Under the pieces are notes generated by a model, which worked only from the letters and a program-made list of their open reading frames with translations, did not search any database and had not been told where the DNA came from. A DNA stretch of 64,000 nucleotides, taken from Microbacterium sp. SSM24. Its GTDB lineage: Bacteria > Actinomycetota > Actinomycetes > Actinomycetales > Microbacteriaceae. The number at the start of each line of letters is the position of its first letter. The first letter of the stretch is position 1. The stretch spans positions 248,001 to 312,000 of the forward strand of contig NZ_JAPDNQ010000002.1 of assembly GCF_025989145.1 (NCBI RefSeq), written 5' to 3'. The position numbers were made by a program, and so were the translations under genes. This document shows, piece by piece, positions 38,758 through 47,642 of this stretch.

Positions 38758-40428
38758 TCAGACGGCGCCGGCGGCCGCCCGACCCGCAGTCCGGCCGGAG
38801 AACAGGCATCCGCCGACGAACGTGCCCTCGAGTGCACGGTAGCCATGCACGCCGCCGCCGCCGAAGCCGCTCGCTTCCCCCGCCGCGTACAGGCCGGGGA
38901 TCGGTTCGCCGCTCTCGCCGAGCGCGCGGCCCGCCAAGTCGGTCTCGATCCCGCCGAGCGACTTGCGCGTGAGCACGTGGAGCTTCACCGCGATCAGCGG
39001 CCCGGACTTCGGGTCGAGGATGCGGTGAGGGTTCGCCGTGCGGATCAAGCGATCGCCGCGGTACGAGCGCGCCGAGCGCAGCATCGCGATCTGCGCGTCC
39101 TTCGTGAAGTCGTTGTCGATCTCGCGATCACGCGCCTCGACCTCGAACCGCACGCGTTCCCCGTCGAGCACGTCGCCGCCCGGGAGCGCCCGCATTCCGG
39201 TGATCAGTTCGTCCAGGGTGTCGCGCACGACGAAATCGGCGCCCTTGTCCATGAACGCCTGAACGGGTCCGGCAGCGCCCTTCCCGAGCCGCGACTTCGC
39301 GAGCAGGCGCACGTCCTTGCCGGTCAGATCGGGGTTCTGCTCGCTTCCCGAGAGGGTGAACTCCTTCTCGATGATCTGCTGCGAAAGAACGAACCACGAG
39401 TGGTCGTGCCCGGTCGCGCGCAGGTGGGCGAGCGTCCCGAGCGTGTCGAAGCCGGGAAAGAGGGGCACGGGCAGTCGGGTGCCGGTCGCGTCGAGCCACA
39501 CGGATGAGGGCCCGGGAAGGATGCGGATGCCGTGATCAGGCCAGACCGGATCCCAGTTCTGGATGCCCTCGACGTAGTGCCACATGCGGTCGCCGTTGAT
39601 GAGCCGCGCGCCGGCGGCCTCCGACACGCCCTGCATCGAGCCGTCGACGTACGCGGGCACACCGGCCACCATGGTGGCGGGAGCCGTGCCGAGCCGCTCC
39701 GGCCATGCGCGGCGGACGAGCTCGTGGTTGCCGCCGATGCCGCCCGACGAGACGATCGTCGCACCCGCCGTGATCGCGAACGACCCGACGACCTCACGCG
39801 AGGATGCGACGCCGCGGGCGGCGCCCGAGGGTGCGAGGATCTCGCCCTCTGCGCCCGTGACGGCTCCGTTCGTGAGGGTCAGCGCGGTGACGCGGTGGCG
39901 CGGCAGGATCGTGATGCGGCCTTGGCCTTCGCCGGCCTCGACGGAGGCCTGGAACGGCGCGACGATTCCCGGGCCCGTTCCCCACGTGATGTGGAACCGG
40001 GGGACGGAGTTGCCGGGACCGGTCGCCGTGTACCCGCCCCGCTCGGCCCACCCCACGACCGGGAAGAATCCGACCCCCTTCTCCTTCAGCCAGGCGCGCT
40101 TCTCCTGATGTGCGAACTGCAGGTAGGCCTCCGCCCAGCGCCGGGGCCACAGATCCTCCTCGCGGTCGAACGCGGCGTTGCCGAACCAGTCCTGGCGAGC
40201 GAGCTCGATCGAATCCTTGATCCCCATCCGGCGCTGCTCCGGCGAGTCGATGAAGAACAGTCCGCCGAAGGACCACCAGGCCTGTCCGCCGAGGTTCGAG
40301 CGGGGCTCCTGGTCGACGATCACGACGCGCTTCCCTGCGGCGACGGCCTCGGAGGCGGCCACGAGACCGGCGAGGCCCCATCCGATCACGAGGACGTCCG
40401 TGGTGTGCGTGGTGGGGTCTGCGGGCAT
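38758..40428 (-). CDS. FAD-dependent dehydrogenase (KstD/fumarate-reductase-like)
   Basis: A 556-residue flavoprotein. The Rossmann loop is DVLVIGWGLAGLVAASEA with VIVDQEPRSNLGGQAWW, and the C-terminal FAD motif is GLYAAGEASGFGGGGVHG. The family label 'FAD-binding dehydrogenase' covers 3-ketosteroid dehydrogenase relatives, but no steroid genes are nearby and the true substrate is unknown. No signal peptide. A G-rich tract sits right upstream of its start. Confidence 0.9.
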   Translation of the reverse strand: MPADPTTHTTDVLVIGWGLAGLVAASEAVAAGKRVVIVDQEPRSNLGGQAWWSFGGLFFIDSPEQRRMGIKDSIELARQDWFGNAAFDREEDLWPRRWAEAYLQFAHQEKRAWLKEKGVGFFPVVGWAERGGYTATGPGNSVPRFHITWGTGPGIVAPFQASVEAGEGQGRITILPRHRVTALTLTNGAVTGAEGEILAPSGAARGVASSREVVGSFAITAGATIVSSGGIGGNHELVRRAWPERLGTAPATMVAGVPAYVDGSMQGVSEAAGARLINGDRMWHYVEGIQNWDPVWPDHGIRILPGPSSVWLDATGTRLPVPLFPGFDTLGTLAHLRATGHDHSWFVLSQQIIEKEFTLSGSEQNPDLTGKDVRLLAKSRLGKGAAGPVQAFMDKGADFVVRDTLDELITGMRALPGGDVLDGERVRFEVEARDREIDNDFTKDAQIAMLRSARSYRGDRLIRTANPHRILDPKSGPLIAVKLHVLTRKSLGGIETDLAGRALGESGEPIPGLYAAGEASGFGGGGVHGYRALEGTFVGGCLFSGRTAGRAAAGAV

Positions 40429-40445
40429 GTCGACTCCTTTGTCGA

Positions 40446-40472
40446 GGGGGTGGGGGGATGGGGTGGGGTGGG
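40446..40472 (+). other. Potential G-quadruplex tract
   Basis: Five runs of three to six G separated by T, AT, T and T: 27 bases in all, in the 51-base gap between the flavoprotein start and the globin stop. It is on the template strand for both genes. Confidence 0.6.
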
Positions 40473-40479
40473 AAGCGGG

Positions 40480-40950
40480 TCAGTCAGCGGGCGGGACGGC
40501 GGTGACGGAGAGCGACGGACCGGATGCCGCATCCCGCCCGCCCGAAGCAGGGCCGATGCCGCTCGGCTCGAACGTGTTCACCATCGCATGCGCGGCGCGC
40601 TGCAGATAGTCCCACAGCGTGGCCTCGTGCAGCGGCGAGAGATGGAGCTCGTCGACCGCCACGCGCATGTGTGCGAGCCAGCGGTCGCGCGCATCCGGAT
40701 TGACGTGGAAGGGTGCGTGGCGCATCCGCAGGCGCGGGTGACCCCGTTGCTCGCTGTAGGTCGTCGGGCCGCCCCAGTACTGCTCGAGGAAGCCGGTGAG
40801 CCGCTCCTTGGCGGGACCGAGGTCCTCCTCGGGATACATCGGTCGCAGCACGTCGTCGTCGGCGACGCCGCGGTAGAACGCGTCGACCAGGCGCACGAAT
40901 GCGTCGTGACCGCCGATCTCGTCGTAGAAGCTCAGGGGAACGGCGCTCAC
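40480..40950 (-). CDS. Truncated haemoglobin, group II (HbO type)
   Basis: A 156-residue 2-on-2 globin. SFYDEIGGHDAFVRLVDAFY, the linker MYPEEDLGPAKERL and EQYWGGPTTYSEQRGHPRLR match mycobacterial HbO closely; the proximal His is His78 (RMRHAPFHV). HbO proteins bind oxygen tightly and are linked to peroxidase or NO chemistry. A tail of about 28 residues (GPASGGRDAASGPSLSV) is extra. GTG 40950 overlaps the MscS stop (GTGA). Confidence 0.94.
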   Translation of the reverse strand: MSAVPLSFYDEIGGHDAFVRLVDAFYRGVADDDVLRPMYPEEDLGPAKERLTGFLEQYWGGPTTYSEQRGHPRLRMRHAPFHVNPDARDRWLAHMRVAVDELHLSPLHEATLWDYLQRAAHAMVNTFEPSGIGPASGGRDAASGPSLSVTAVPPAD

Positions 40951-42026
40951 GGCGTCGCCTCCGGCTCGTCGCCCGTCTCGGGCGCGGTCTTGGACGTGCG
41001 TTTGGGCTTCCACACGGGCCGGGACGCCGCGGGCGGCGGCGCGACGGGCGTCGGCTTGGTCTTGGGCGGGTTCGCTCCGCGTACGCGCTGGGCGCCCTCG
41101 ATGCCCGTCGGCATGATCGTGTTCAGTGCGGGCAGCGTGATGCCCGCCTCATCGAGCGCCTTCTTCACCCGCATCCGGAGCTCGCGCGCGACGTCGTCCT
41201 TCGCGTTGGCGCGCGTCTTCATCACGAGTCGGATGACCAGCGCATCGCCCGAGATCGACTCGAGGCCCCACACCTCGGGCTGTTCGAGGATGCGGGTGCG
41301 CCACTTCGCGTCCTTCGCGAGCGCGCGCGCCGTGTCGAGCAGGATCTTCTCGACCTCGTCGATGTCGGCATCCACCGGGATCGACAGATCGATGATGACC
41401 CGCGACCAGCCCTGCGACAGGTTGCCGATACGGGTGATCTCGCCGTTGCGCACGTACCAGAGCGTGCCGTTGACATCGCGCACATGGGTCACGCGCACGC
41501 TGACGTACTCCACGATTCCCGACGCGAGGCCGAGATCGACGACGTCGCCGATGCCCACCTGGTCCTCGGCCACGATGAAGATGCCGTTGAGCACGTCCTT
41601 GACGATGTTCTGCGCGCCGAAGCCGAGGCCTGCGCCGATCGCGGCGGTCAGGAGCGTCAGCGATCCCAGCGCGGTGGGAGCCAGAACGTTGATGATGAGG
41701 AGAATGGCCACGATCGCGACCGTGACGCCGACGATGTTCTGAAGGATCGACCCGAGGGTGCGCGTGCGCTGGACGAGCCGCACCGACGCGAGCGGCGATC
41801 GCTCGAGCGCCTGGGTGTCATCGACATTGGCCTTCGACTTCGCCCCGCTGACGATGCGGTTCACCACTCTGTGGATCACGATGCGGAGGATCCACGTGAT
41901 GATGAGCGCGCCGACGATGATGCCGGCGACGGTGAGCGCGTTCCAGCCCGCCTTCGCGAGGAACCCCAGGAACTCGGTCCACAGCGTGGGCGCGGCGGGA
42001 TCGGTGGAAGTGGAGAGGGGCATCAT
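40947..42026 (-). CDS. Mechanosensitive ion channel (MscS family)
   Basis: A 359-residue channel. It has three or four N-terminal spans, then the pore helix region AIGAGLGFGAQNIVKDVLNG, the beta domain VGIGDVVDLGLASGIVEYVS and NGTLWYVRNGEITRIGN, and a cytoplasmic alpha/beta domain. The Pro/Lys-rich C-tail (KPTPVAPPPAAS) is unusual. ATG 42026 is preceded at seven bases by TAGGAT, so it is probably leaderless. Opens on hypo-osmotic shock; coupling to a globin gene is unexplained. Confidence 0.93.
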   Translation of the reverse strand: MMPLSTSTDPAAPTLWTEFLGFLAKAGWNALTVAGIIVGALIITWILRIVIHRVVNRIVSGAKSKANVDDTQALERSPLASVRLVQRTRTLGSILQNIVGVTVAIVAILLIINVLAPTALGSLTLLTAAIGAGLGFGAQNIVKDVLNGIFIVAEDQVGIGDVVDLGLASGIVEYVSVRVTHVRDVNGTLWYVRNGEITRIGNLSQGWSRVIIDLSIPVDADIDEVEKILLDTARALAKDAKWRTRILEQPEVWGLESISGDALVIRLVMKTRANAKDDVARELRMRVKKALDEAGITLPALNTIMPTGIEGAQRVRGANPPKTKPTPVAPPPAASRPVWKPKRTSKTAPETGDEPEATP

Positions 42027-42033
42027 CGTGTCG

Positions 42034-42039
42034 ATCCTA
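42034..42039 (-). promoter_or_regulatory. Leaderless -10 for the MscS-family gene
   Basis: Minus-strand TAGGAT, seven bases before ATG 42026. Confidence 0.55.
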
Positions 42040-42092
42040 ACGACGGATGCCTCGGTCCCACCTGAACGCGGGGCCGAGGCATCCGATCACGA

Positions 42093-44639
42093 CTACTGCG
42101 CGTCGCGCTCCTGCACGGAGAGGGCGCGCTCGACGCCGGCGAGGTTCTCTGCGACGAGACGCCGCAGCGCCGGAGCGGCATCGGCGTGGGTCTCGAGCCA
42201 GCCGCGCGTGGCGTCGCGCAGCGCGAGGTTCGCGAGCGGCGACGGGTACAGCCCGAAGATCAGGTACTCGGCGATCTTGTAGCTGCGCGACTCCCAGATC
42301 GGCAGGAGCGCGGCGAAGTACGGCTCGACGTACGAGCCGAGCAGGTCGCGTCCCGCAGGATGCACGAAGCCGAGCGCGGCGGAGCGCACGATCGTGTTGG
42401 GCAGGTCGTCCTGATCGACGAGCGACGACCAGGCGGCGGCCTTCGCCTCGGCGGTCGGGAGTGCGGCCTTCGCCTGTGCGGCGAACTCACCGCCCTTCGC
42501 GGTGTTGTCGGCGGCGAGCGCCGCATCGATGTCGTCGCCGGTCACGACGCCTCCCGCGGCGAGACCCACGAGCAGCTGCCACGAGAGGTCGGTGTCGATG
42601 TCGAGTCCGGAGAACGACACCTCGCCCTCGCGCACGCGGCGAACATTCTCCCACTGCGCAGGCGTCGCCGCCGCGCTCGCGAAGGCGGTGACGAACTGCA
42701 GCTGGCTGTCGCTGCCCGCCTCGGCGCCCTCGGCCAGCGACCACAGGGCGTCGGCGACCTTCTGACGGGTGACGTCGCGCTTCTCGGGTGCGACATACGC
42801 GTTGGCGGCGAGCAGCAGCTGTGCGAGCGTGGTGCGCACGGTCGTCGACTCGGTCTCGGAGCCGATGTTGCGCAGCACGAGGTCGACGTAGTCGGAGGCG
42901 GACGCCTCGGCATCGCGCGTCTGATCCCAGGCCGCACCCCACACGAGCGAGCGGGCGAGCGGATCGCTGATCTTCGCGAGGTGGTCGATCGCCGTCTGCA
43001 GCGAGCGCTCGTCGAGCCGGATCTTCGCGTACGCGAGATCCTCGTCGTTGAGCAGCACGAGGTCGGGACGCTTCACTCCCTTGAGCGCGGGCATCTCAGT
43101 GAGGTCGCCGTCCACATCGAGCTCGACGTGATGCACGCGCACCAGGGTGTCGCCCTCGAGGGAGTAGAAGCCCACGCCGAGGCGGTGGGGACGGATGGTC
43201 GGGTAGTCGGCGGGAGCCGTCTGGACGATGGCGAAACGCGTGATGGTGCCGTCGACATCGGTCGCGATCTCGGGGGACAGGGTGTTGACTCCCGCGGTCT
43301 CGAGCCACTTCTTCGACCAGGTCGACAGCTCACGGCCGCTCGTGGTCTCGAGCTCTGAGAGCAGGTCGGAGAGCTCGGTGTTCGACCACTCGTGCTTCTT
43401 GAAGTACGCCGCGACACCCGCGAAGAACTGCTCGATGCCCACCCACGCGGCGAGCTGCTTGAGCACCGAACCGCCCTTGGCGTACGTGATGCCGTCGAAG
43501 TTGACCTGCACGTCCTCGAGATCGTTGATCTGAGCGACGACGGGGTGGGTGGAGGGGAGCTGGTCCTGGCGGTACGCCCAGGTCTTCTCCATCGCGTTGA
43601 ACGTGGTCCAGGCCTCGGTCCATTCGGTGGCTTCGGCGGTCGCGATGGTCGACGCCCATTCGGCGAACGACTCGTTCAGCCACAGGTCGTTCCACCACTT
43701 CATCGTCACGAGGTCGCCGAACCACATGTGGGCGAGCTCGTGGAGGATCGTGACGACGCGACGCTCCTTCACGGCATCGGTGACCTTCGAGCGGAAGACG
43801 TAGCTCTCGGTGAACGTGACCGCGCCTGCATTCTCCATCGCGCCCGCGTTGAATTCGGGCACGAAGAGCTGGTCGTACTTCTCGAACGGGTACGCGTAGT
43901 CGAACTTGTCCTCGAAGTAGGTGAAGCCCTGACGCGTCTTCTCGAAGATGTAGTCGGCGTCGAGGTACTGCCACAGGCTCTTGCGGCCGTACACGCCGAG
44001 CGGGACGACGCGCCCGGAGGCGCTGGTCAGTTCGGAGAACGTGGCTTCGTACGGTCCGGCGATGAGGGCCGTGATGTAGGAGGAGATGCGGGGGGTGACG
44101 GGGAACGCCCACGTCGCCGTCCCATCGCCGTGATCCTGCGGCTCGGGCGTGGGGGAGTTGGACACGACCTTCCACGCCGCGGGCGCGGTCACGGAGAACC
44201 GGAAGGTCGCCTTCAGGTCGGGCTGCTCGAAGACGGCGAACATGCGCCGCGAGTCGGGCACCTCGAACTGCGAGTAGAGGTACGCCTCGCCGTCGACCGG
44301 GTCGACGAACCGGTGGAGTCCCTCGCCGGTGTTCGTGTAGAGGCAGTCGGCGTCGATGACGAGCTCGTTCTCGGCGGCGAGGCCGGTGAGCGCGATGCGC
44401 GAGTCGGCGAACGCGGTCGCCGGGTCGATGGCGCGACCGTTGAGCGTGATCTGGCGGATGTGGCGCGCGATCAGGTCGATGAAGGTATCGGCGCCGGCGG
44501 TGGCCGAGAAGCGGATGACAGTGCGCGACGCGAAGACCTCGGCACCCTTCGTCAGGTCGAGCACGACGTCGTACGAGTGCGTGTCGACGATGGCTCGGCG
44601 CTCTTGCGCCTCGATGCGGGTGAGGTTCTCTCCAGGCAC
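42093..44639 (-). CDS. pepN: Aminopeptidase N (M1 family)
   Basis: A cytosolic zinc aminopeptidase of 848 residues, the actinobacterial length. The exopeptidase motif is NAGAMENAGAVTF; zinc ligands are His300 and His304 of HELAH plus the Glu in NESFAEW. The C-terminal helical domain (ERAP1-C-like) is complete. GTG 44639 is chosen over GTG 44678 because GGGAG stands about eight bases upstream and homologues begin PGENLTRIEAQ. It contains just one GGATGC word in 2.5 kb, in line with its strong codon bias. Confidence 0.96.
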   Translation of the reverse strand: MPGENLTRIEAQERRAIVDTHSYDVVLDLTKGAEVFASRTVIRFSATAGADTFIDLIARHIRQITLNGRAIDPATAFADSRIALTGLAAENELVIDADCLYTNTGEGLHRFVDPVDGEAYLYSQFEVPDSRRMFAVFEQPDLKATFRFSVTAPAAWKVVSNSPTPEPQDHGDGTATWAFPVTPRISSYITALIAGPYEATFSELTSASGRVVPLGVYGRKSLWQYLDADYIFEKTRQGFTYFEDKFDYAYPFEKYDQLFVPEFNAGAMENAGAVTFTESYVFRSKVTDAVKERRVVTILHELAHMWFGDLVTMKWWNDLWLNESFAEWASTIATAEATEWTEAWTTFNAMEKTWAYRQDQLPSTHPVVAQINDLEDVQVNFDGITYAKGGSVLKQLAAWVGIEQFFAGVAAYFKKHEWSNTELSDLLSELETTSGRELSTWSKKWLETAGVNTLSPEIATDVDGTITRFAIVQTAPADYPTIRPHRLGVGFYSLEGDTLVRVHHVELDVDGDLTEMPALKGVKRPDLVLLNDEDLAYAKIRLDERSLQTAIDHLAKISDPLARSLVWGAAWDQTRDAEASASDYVDLVLRNIGSETESTTVRTTLAQLLLAANAYVAPEKRDVTRQKVADALWSLAEGAEAGSDSQLQFVTAFASAAATPAQWENVRRVREGEVSFSGLDIDTDLSWQLLVGLAAGGVVTGDDIDAALAADNTAKGGEFAAQAKAALPTAEAKAAAWSSLVDQDDLPNTIVRSAALGFVHPAGRDLLGSYVEPYFAALLPIWESRSYKIAEYLIFGLYPSPLANLALRDATRGWLETHADAAPALRRLVAENLAGVERALSVQERDAQ

Positions 44640-44780
44640 TGCAATGCTCCCGTGGGTGTGGGTGGATACGGCGGGCACGGCGTTGATGACACCGGCGGCA
44701 ACCGCTACAGCCTATTCCAGCCTCCGGTCCGGCGCGTCACCGATGAATCCCGGCGTCCCGGGCGGTGCGAGGATGGAGGA

Positions 44781-45980
44781 GTGATTTCGGCAGAAGACAC
44801 CTCGGTCCCTTTCGCGTCGCCGGCCGCGGCATCCGGATCCCCCTTCGTGGAGGAGTCCGTCGCCTACGACGGGATTCTCCTCGCGGGCTTCGGCGGGCCG
44901 GAGGGGCAGGACGACGTGATCCCGTTCCTGCGGAACGTCACGCGTGGCCGCGGAATCCCCGACGAACGGCTCGAAGAGGTCGCCCACCACTACCGGCACT
45001 TCGACGGCATCAGCCCGATCAACGCCCAGAACCGCGCGCTCAAGGCGGCGCTGGAGGCGGAATTGGAGCGTCGGGGGATCGCCCTGCCCGTCTTCTGGGG
45101 CAACCGCAACTGGGCGCCGTATCTCGAGGAGGCGGTGACGGATGCCGCATCCTCCGGCCGCACCAACCTGCTGGCCCTCGCGACCAGCGCGTACTCCTCG
45201 TTCTCGAGCTGCCGGCAGTACCGCGAAGACTTCGCGCGCGTGCTCACCGACACCGGTCTCGCCGGCACCGTCACGATCGACAAGGTGCGGCAGTTCTTCG
45301 ATCACCCCGGATTCGTTCAGCCGTTCGTCGACGGGGTGCGCGATGCGGTGGCGGGATTCCTTGCCGACGGCATCCCGCCGGAATCGGTGCGGGTGCTTTT
45401 CTCGACGCACAGCATTCCGACCGCCGATGCCGAGCGCTCGGGGCCCCGTGAGGGCGACCCCGCGCATCGAGACCTCGGCGAGGGCGGCGCCTATGCCGCG
45501 CAGCACCTCGCGGTCGCGGAGGTCGTGATGGCGGCCGTCGCAGCCGAGATCCCGTCCGCTGCGCGCATCGGCTGGGAGCTGGTCTACCAGAGCCGCTCCG
45601 GTCCGCCGAGCCAGCCGTGGCTCGAACCCGACGTCAACGACGTCATCGCCGATCTGCCGGGCGCCGGCGTCGCAGCCATCGCCATCGTGCCGCTGGGCTT
45701 TATGAGCGACCACATGGAGGTTCTCTGGGATCTCGACACGGAGGCGATGGATGCCGCCGCCGAGGTCGGCATCCGTGCCGTCCGCACGCAGACCCCCGGT
45801 GTCGATCCCGTGTTCGTCTCGGGGCTGATCGACCTCGTCGTCGAGCGCCTCGAGGGAACACCGGCCGTGGATCGGCCGCACGCGACGAACCTCGGACCCT
45901 GGTTCGACGTGTGCCGTCCGGCGTGCTGCGAGAACGTGCGCGCAGGCTTCAAGCCGGCCGCCGCCGGCATCGCGCCCTGA
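44781..45980 (+). CDS. hemH: Ferrochelatase (coproporphyrin ferrochelatase in actinobacteria)
   Basis: Inserts iron into the porphyrin; in actinobacteria the substrate is coproporphyrin III. It has 399 residues, longer than usual because of an N-terminal extension of about 25 and an extended C-terminus. Active-site His210 lies in FSTHSIPTAD; the acidic site is in WELVYQSRSGPPSQPWLEPD. Cys144 (SSCRQY) and Cys378, 382, 383 (DVCRPACCEN) suggest the [2Fe-2S] cluster reported for mycobacterial ferrochelatase. GTG 44781 follows GGAGGA closely and GAGGA further out. Confidence 0.94.
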   Translation: MISAEDTSVPFASPAAASGSPFVEESVAYDGILLAGFGGPEGQDDVIPFLRNVTRGRGIPDERLEEVAHHYRHFDGISPINAQNRALKAALEAELERRGIALPVFWGNRNWAPYLEEAVTDAASSGRTNLLALATSAYSSFSSCRQYREDFARVLTDTGLAGTVTIDKVRQFFDHPGFVQPFVDGVRDAVAGFLADGIPPESVRVLFSTHSIPTADAERSGPREGDPAHRDLGEGGAYAAQHLAVAEVVMAAVAAEIPSAARIGWELVYQSRSGPPSQPWLEPDVNDVIADLPGAGVAAIAIVPLGFMSDHMEVLWDLDTEAMDAAAEVGIRAVRTQTPGVDPVFVSGLIDLVVERLEGTPAVDRPHATNLGPWFDVCRPACCENVRAGFKPAAAGIAP

Positions 45981-46038
45981 CCCCCGGCATGGCCCCCTGA
46001 CCGCCGTCACCCGCGCCGGAAGCCCCGGCGCCGCTCCC

Positions 46039-46044
46039 TAGGAT
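46039..46044 (+). promoter_or_regulatory. Leaderless -10 for rpiB
   Basis: TAGGAT with seven bases to ATG 46052. It favours that start over ATG 46043, which overlaps the hexamer. Confidence 0.55.
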
Positions 46045-46051
46045 GGTGCCC

Positions 46052-46597
46052 ATGCGCATCCACATCGCGACCGACCACGCCGGCCTCGAGTTCTCCACGC
46101 AGCTGCAGCACCATCTGGCGGCCGCCGGCCACGAGGTGATCGACCACGGCCCCATCGAGTACGACGCGCTCGACGACTATCCGGCGTTCTGCATCCGCGC
46201 CGCCCAGGCTGTCGTGCGCGATCAGAGCGCGGGGATCGACGCCCTCGGGGTCGTCTTCGGCGGATCGGGCAACGGCGAGCAGATCGCGGCCAACAAGGTC
46301 GTCGGTGTGCGCGCGGCGCTCGCCTGGAGCATCGCGACCGCCGAGCTCGCACGCGAGCACAACGACGCGAACGTGATCGCGATCGGTGCACGCCAGCACA
46401 CCTTCGACGAGGCGGCGACGTTCATCGACCGCTTCATCGCCACCCCGTTCTCGGGCGAGGAGCGTCATGCGCGCCGCATCGGCCAGCTCGCCGCCTTCGA
46501 GGAGGACGGCTCGTTGGAGCCGGACCCGCGTGCGAGCACCGGGCAGCCCGATGTGCTCGCCGCCGACGACAGCTCCTTCGACCCCGAGGCGGGCTGA
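46052..46597 (+). CDS. rpiB: Ribose-5-phosphate isomerase B
   Basis: Interconverts ribulose- and ribose-5-phosphate. The 181 residues are longer than the 150 of E. coli RpiB because of an acidic tail (EEDGSLEPDPRASTG). HIATDHAGLEF, the phosphate/anion loop VFGGSGNGEQIAANK and HNDANVIAIGARQHT are conserved. In the loop Ser replaces the Cys of the E. coli enzyme, as in the mycobacterial class. The nei-type gene follows seven bases later. Confidence 0.95.
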   Translation: MRIHIATDHAGLEFSTQLQHHLAAAGHEVIDHGPIEYDALDDYPAFCIRAAQAVVRDQSAGIDALGVVFGGSGNGEQIAANKVVGVRAALAWSIATAELAREHNDANVIAIGARQHTFDEAATFIDRFIATPFSGEERHARRIGQLAAFEEDGSLEPDPRASTGQPDVLAADDSSFDPEAG

Positions 46598-46604
46598 CCC
46601 GGCG

Positions 46605-47603
46605 ATGCCCGAGGGTCACTCCGTCCACCGGATCGCCCGCCAGTTCGATCGGAACTTCGTCGGTCGCACAGTCGCGGCCTCGAGTCCGCAGGGGCGGTTC
46701 GTCGAAGGCGCGGCGCTGATCGACGGCCGCACCGCGACGGCGGTGAGGGCGGTCGGCAAGCAGATGTTCCTGGAGTTCGACGACGATCTCTGGCTGCGTG
46801 TGCATCTCGGCATGTACGGGGCGTGGGACTTCGCCGGTGAGATCCTCGTCGATCCCACCATCGCGTCGGCCAACGGCCGCATGGGACAGACGAACCAGCG
46901 CGGGACCGACCTCGTCGCACCGATCCTCGACTCCGCCGGCGAGAACTCGCTGACCTCGATCGGCGCCCCACGCAGGACCCGGGTCCATGTGCGGATGTCG
47001 GAGCAGACGACGGGACTCGCAGACGACGGCGATCAATGGCCGCCCGCGGTCGTCGGACAGGTGCGTCTGCGGCTGCTCACGCCCTCGACGGCGGCGGACC
47101 TGCGCGGGCCTACCGCGTGCGCACTCCAGACCCCCGACGAGGTCGCTGCGACGATCGCCAAGCTCGGGCCCGACCCCCTCGTCGACGACGTCGCGGAGGG
47201 CGAGGAGCGGTTCGCCGCGGTCGTCCGCCGCAAGCCCACGCCGATCGGGCTGCTGCTTATGGACCAGTCCGTCGTGAGCGGGATCGGTAACGTCTACCGC
47301 GCCGAGCTGCTCTACCGGGCCCGGCTGAACCCGCACACTCCGGGGCGCGATGTGCCCGAAGAGCTCGTGCGCGAGCTGTGGCGCGACTGGGTGCGACTCC
47401 TTGCGATCGGGGTCGAGACCGGCCAGATGATGACGATGGACGACCTGGCGCCCGACGCGTACCGCCAGGCGATGGCGAGCCGCGACGACCGGCACTGGGT
47501 CTATCACCGCGCGGGGCTGCCGTGTCGGGTGTGCGGCACCGAGATCGTCGTCGAGGAGGTCGCCACGCGCAAGCTGTACTGGTGCCCCTCGTGCCAGCGC
47601 TGA
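46605..47603 (+). CDS. DNA glycosylase/AP lyase, Fpg/Nei family
   Basis: A 332-residue base-excision repair enzyme. It starts MPEGHSVHRIA with the catalytic Pro2 and Glu3, has RVHLGMYG, the H2TH region LLLMDQSVVSGIGNVYRAE and a C-terminal four-Cys zinc finger (PCRVCG, WCPSCQ). MPEGH and the longer insert near residue 95 fit the actinobacterial Nei1-like group, which excises oxidised pyrimidines, rather than MutM. Exact substrate is inferred. Confidence 0.92.
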   Translation: MPEGHSVHRIARQFDRNFVGRTVAASSPQGRFVEGAALIDGRTATAVRAVGKQMFLEFDDDLWLRVHLGMYGAWDFAGEILVDPTIASANGRMGQTNQRGTDLVAPILDSAGENSLTSIGAPRRTRVHVRMSEQTTGLADDGDQWPPAVVGQVRLRLLTPSTAADLRGPTACALQTPDEVAATIAKLGPDPLVDDVAEGEERFAAVVRRKPTPIGLLLMDQSVVSGIGNVYRAELLYRARLNPHTPGRDVPEELVRELWRDWVRLLAIGVETGQMMTMDDLAPDAYRQAMASRDDRHWVYHRAGLPCRVCGTEIVVEEVATRKLYWCPSCQR

Positions 47604-47630
47604 TCACGGCCCCGGGCCGGCGCCGACCGT

Positions 47631-47636
47631 AGGCTG
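47631..47636 (+). promoter_or_regulatory. Leaderless -10 for the PaiB-type gene
   Basis: TAGGCT, spacer GGGAGCC minus its last base (six bases), ATG 47643. Confidence 0.55.
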
Positions 47637-47642
47637 GGAGCC

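Noticed and set aside
40947..41013. Longer N-terminus for the globin
   Set aside because: The extra residues (MEAQTHVQDRARDGRRAG) lie inside mscS; the GTGA overlap at 40950 is a better start and matches HbO length.
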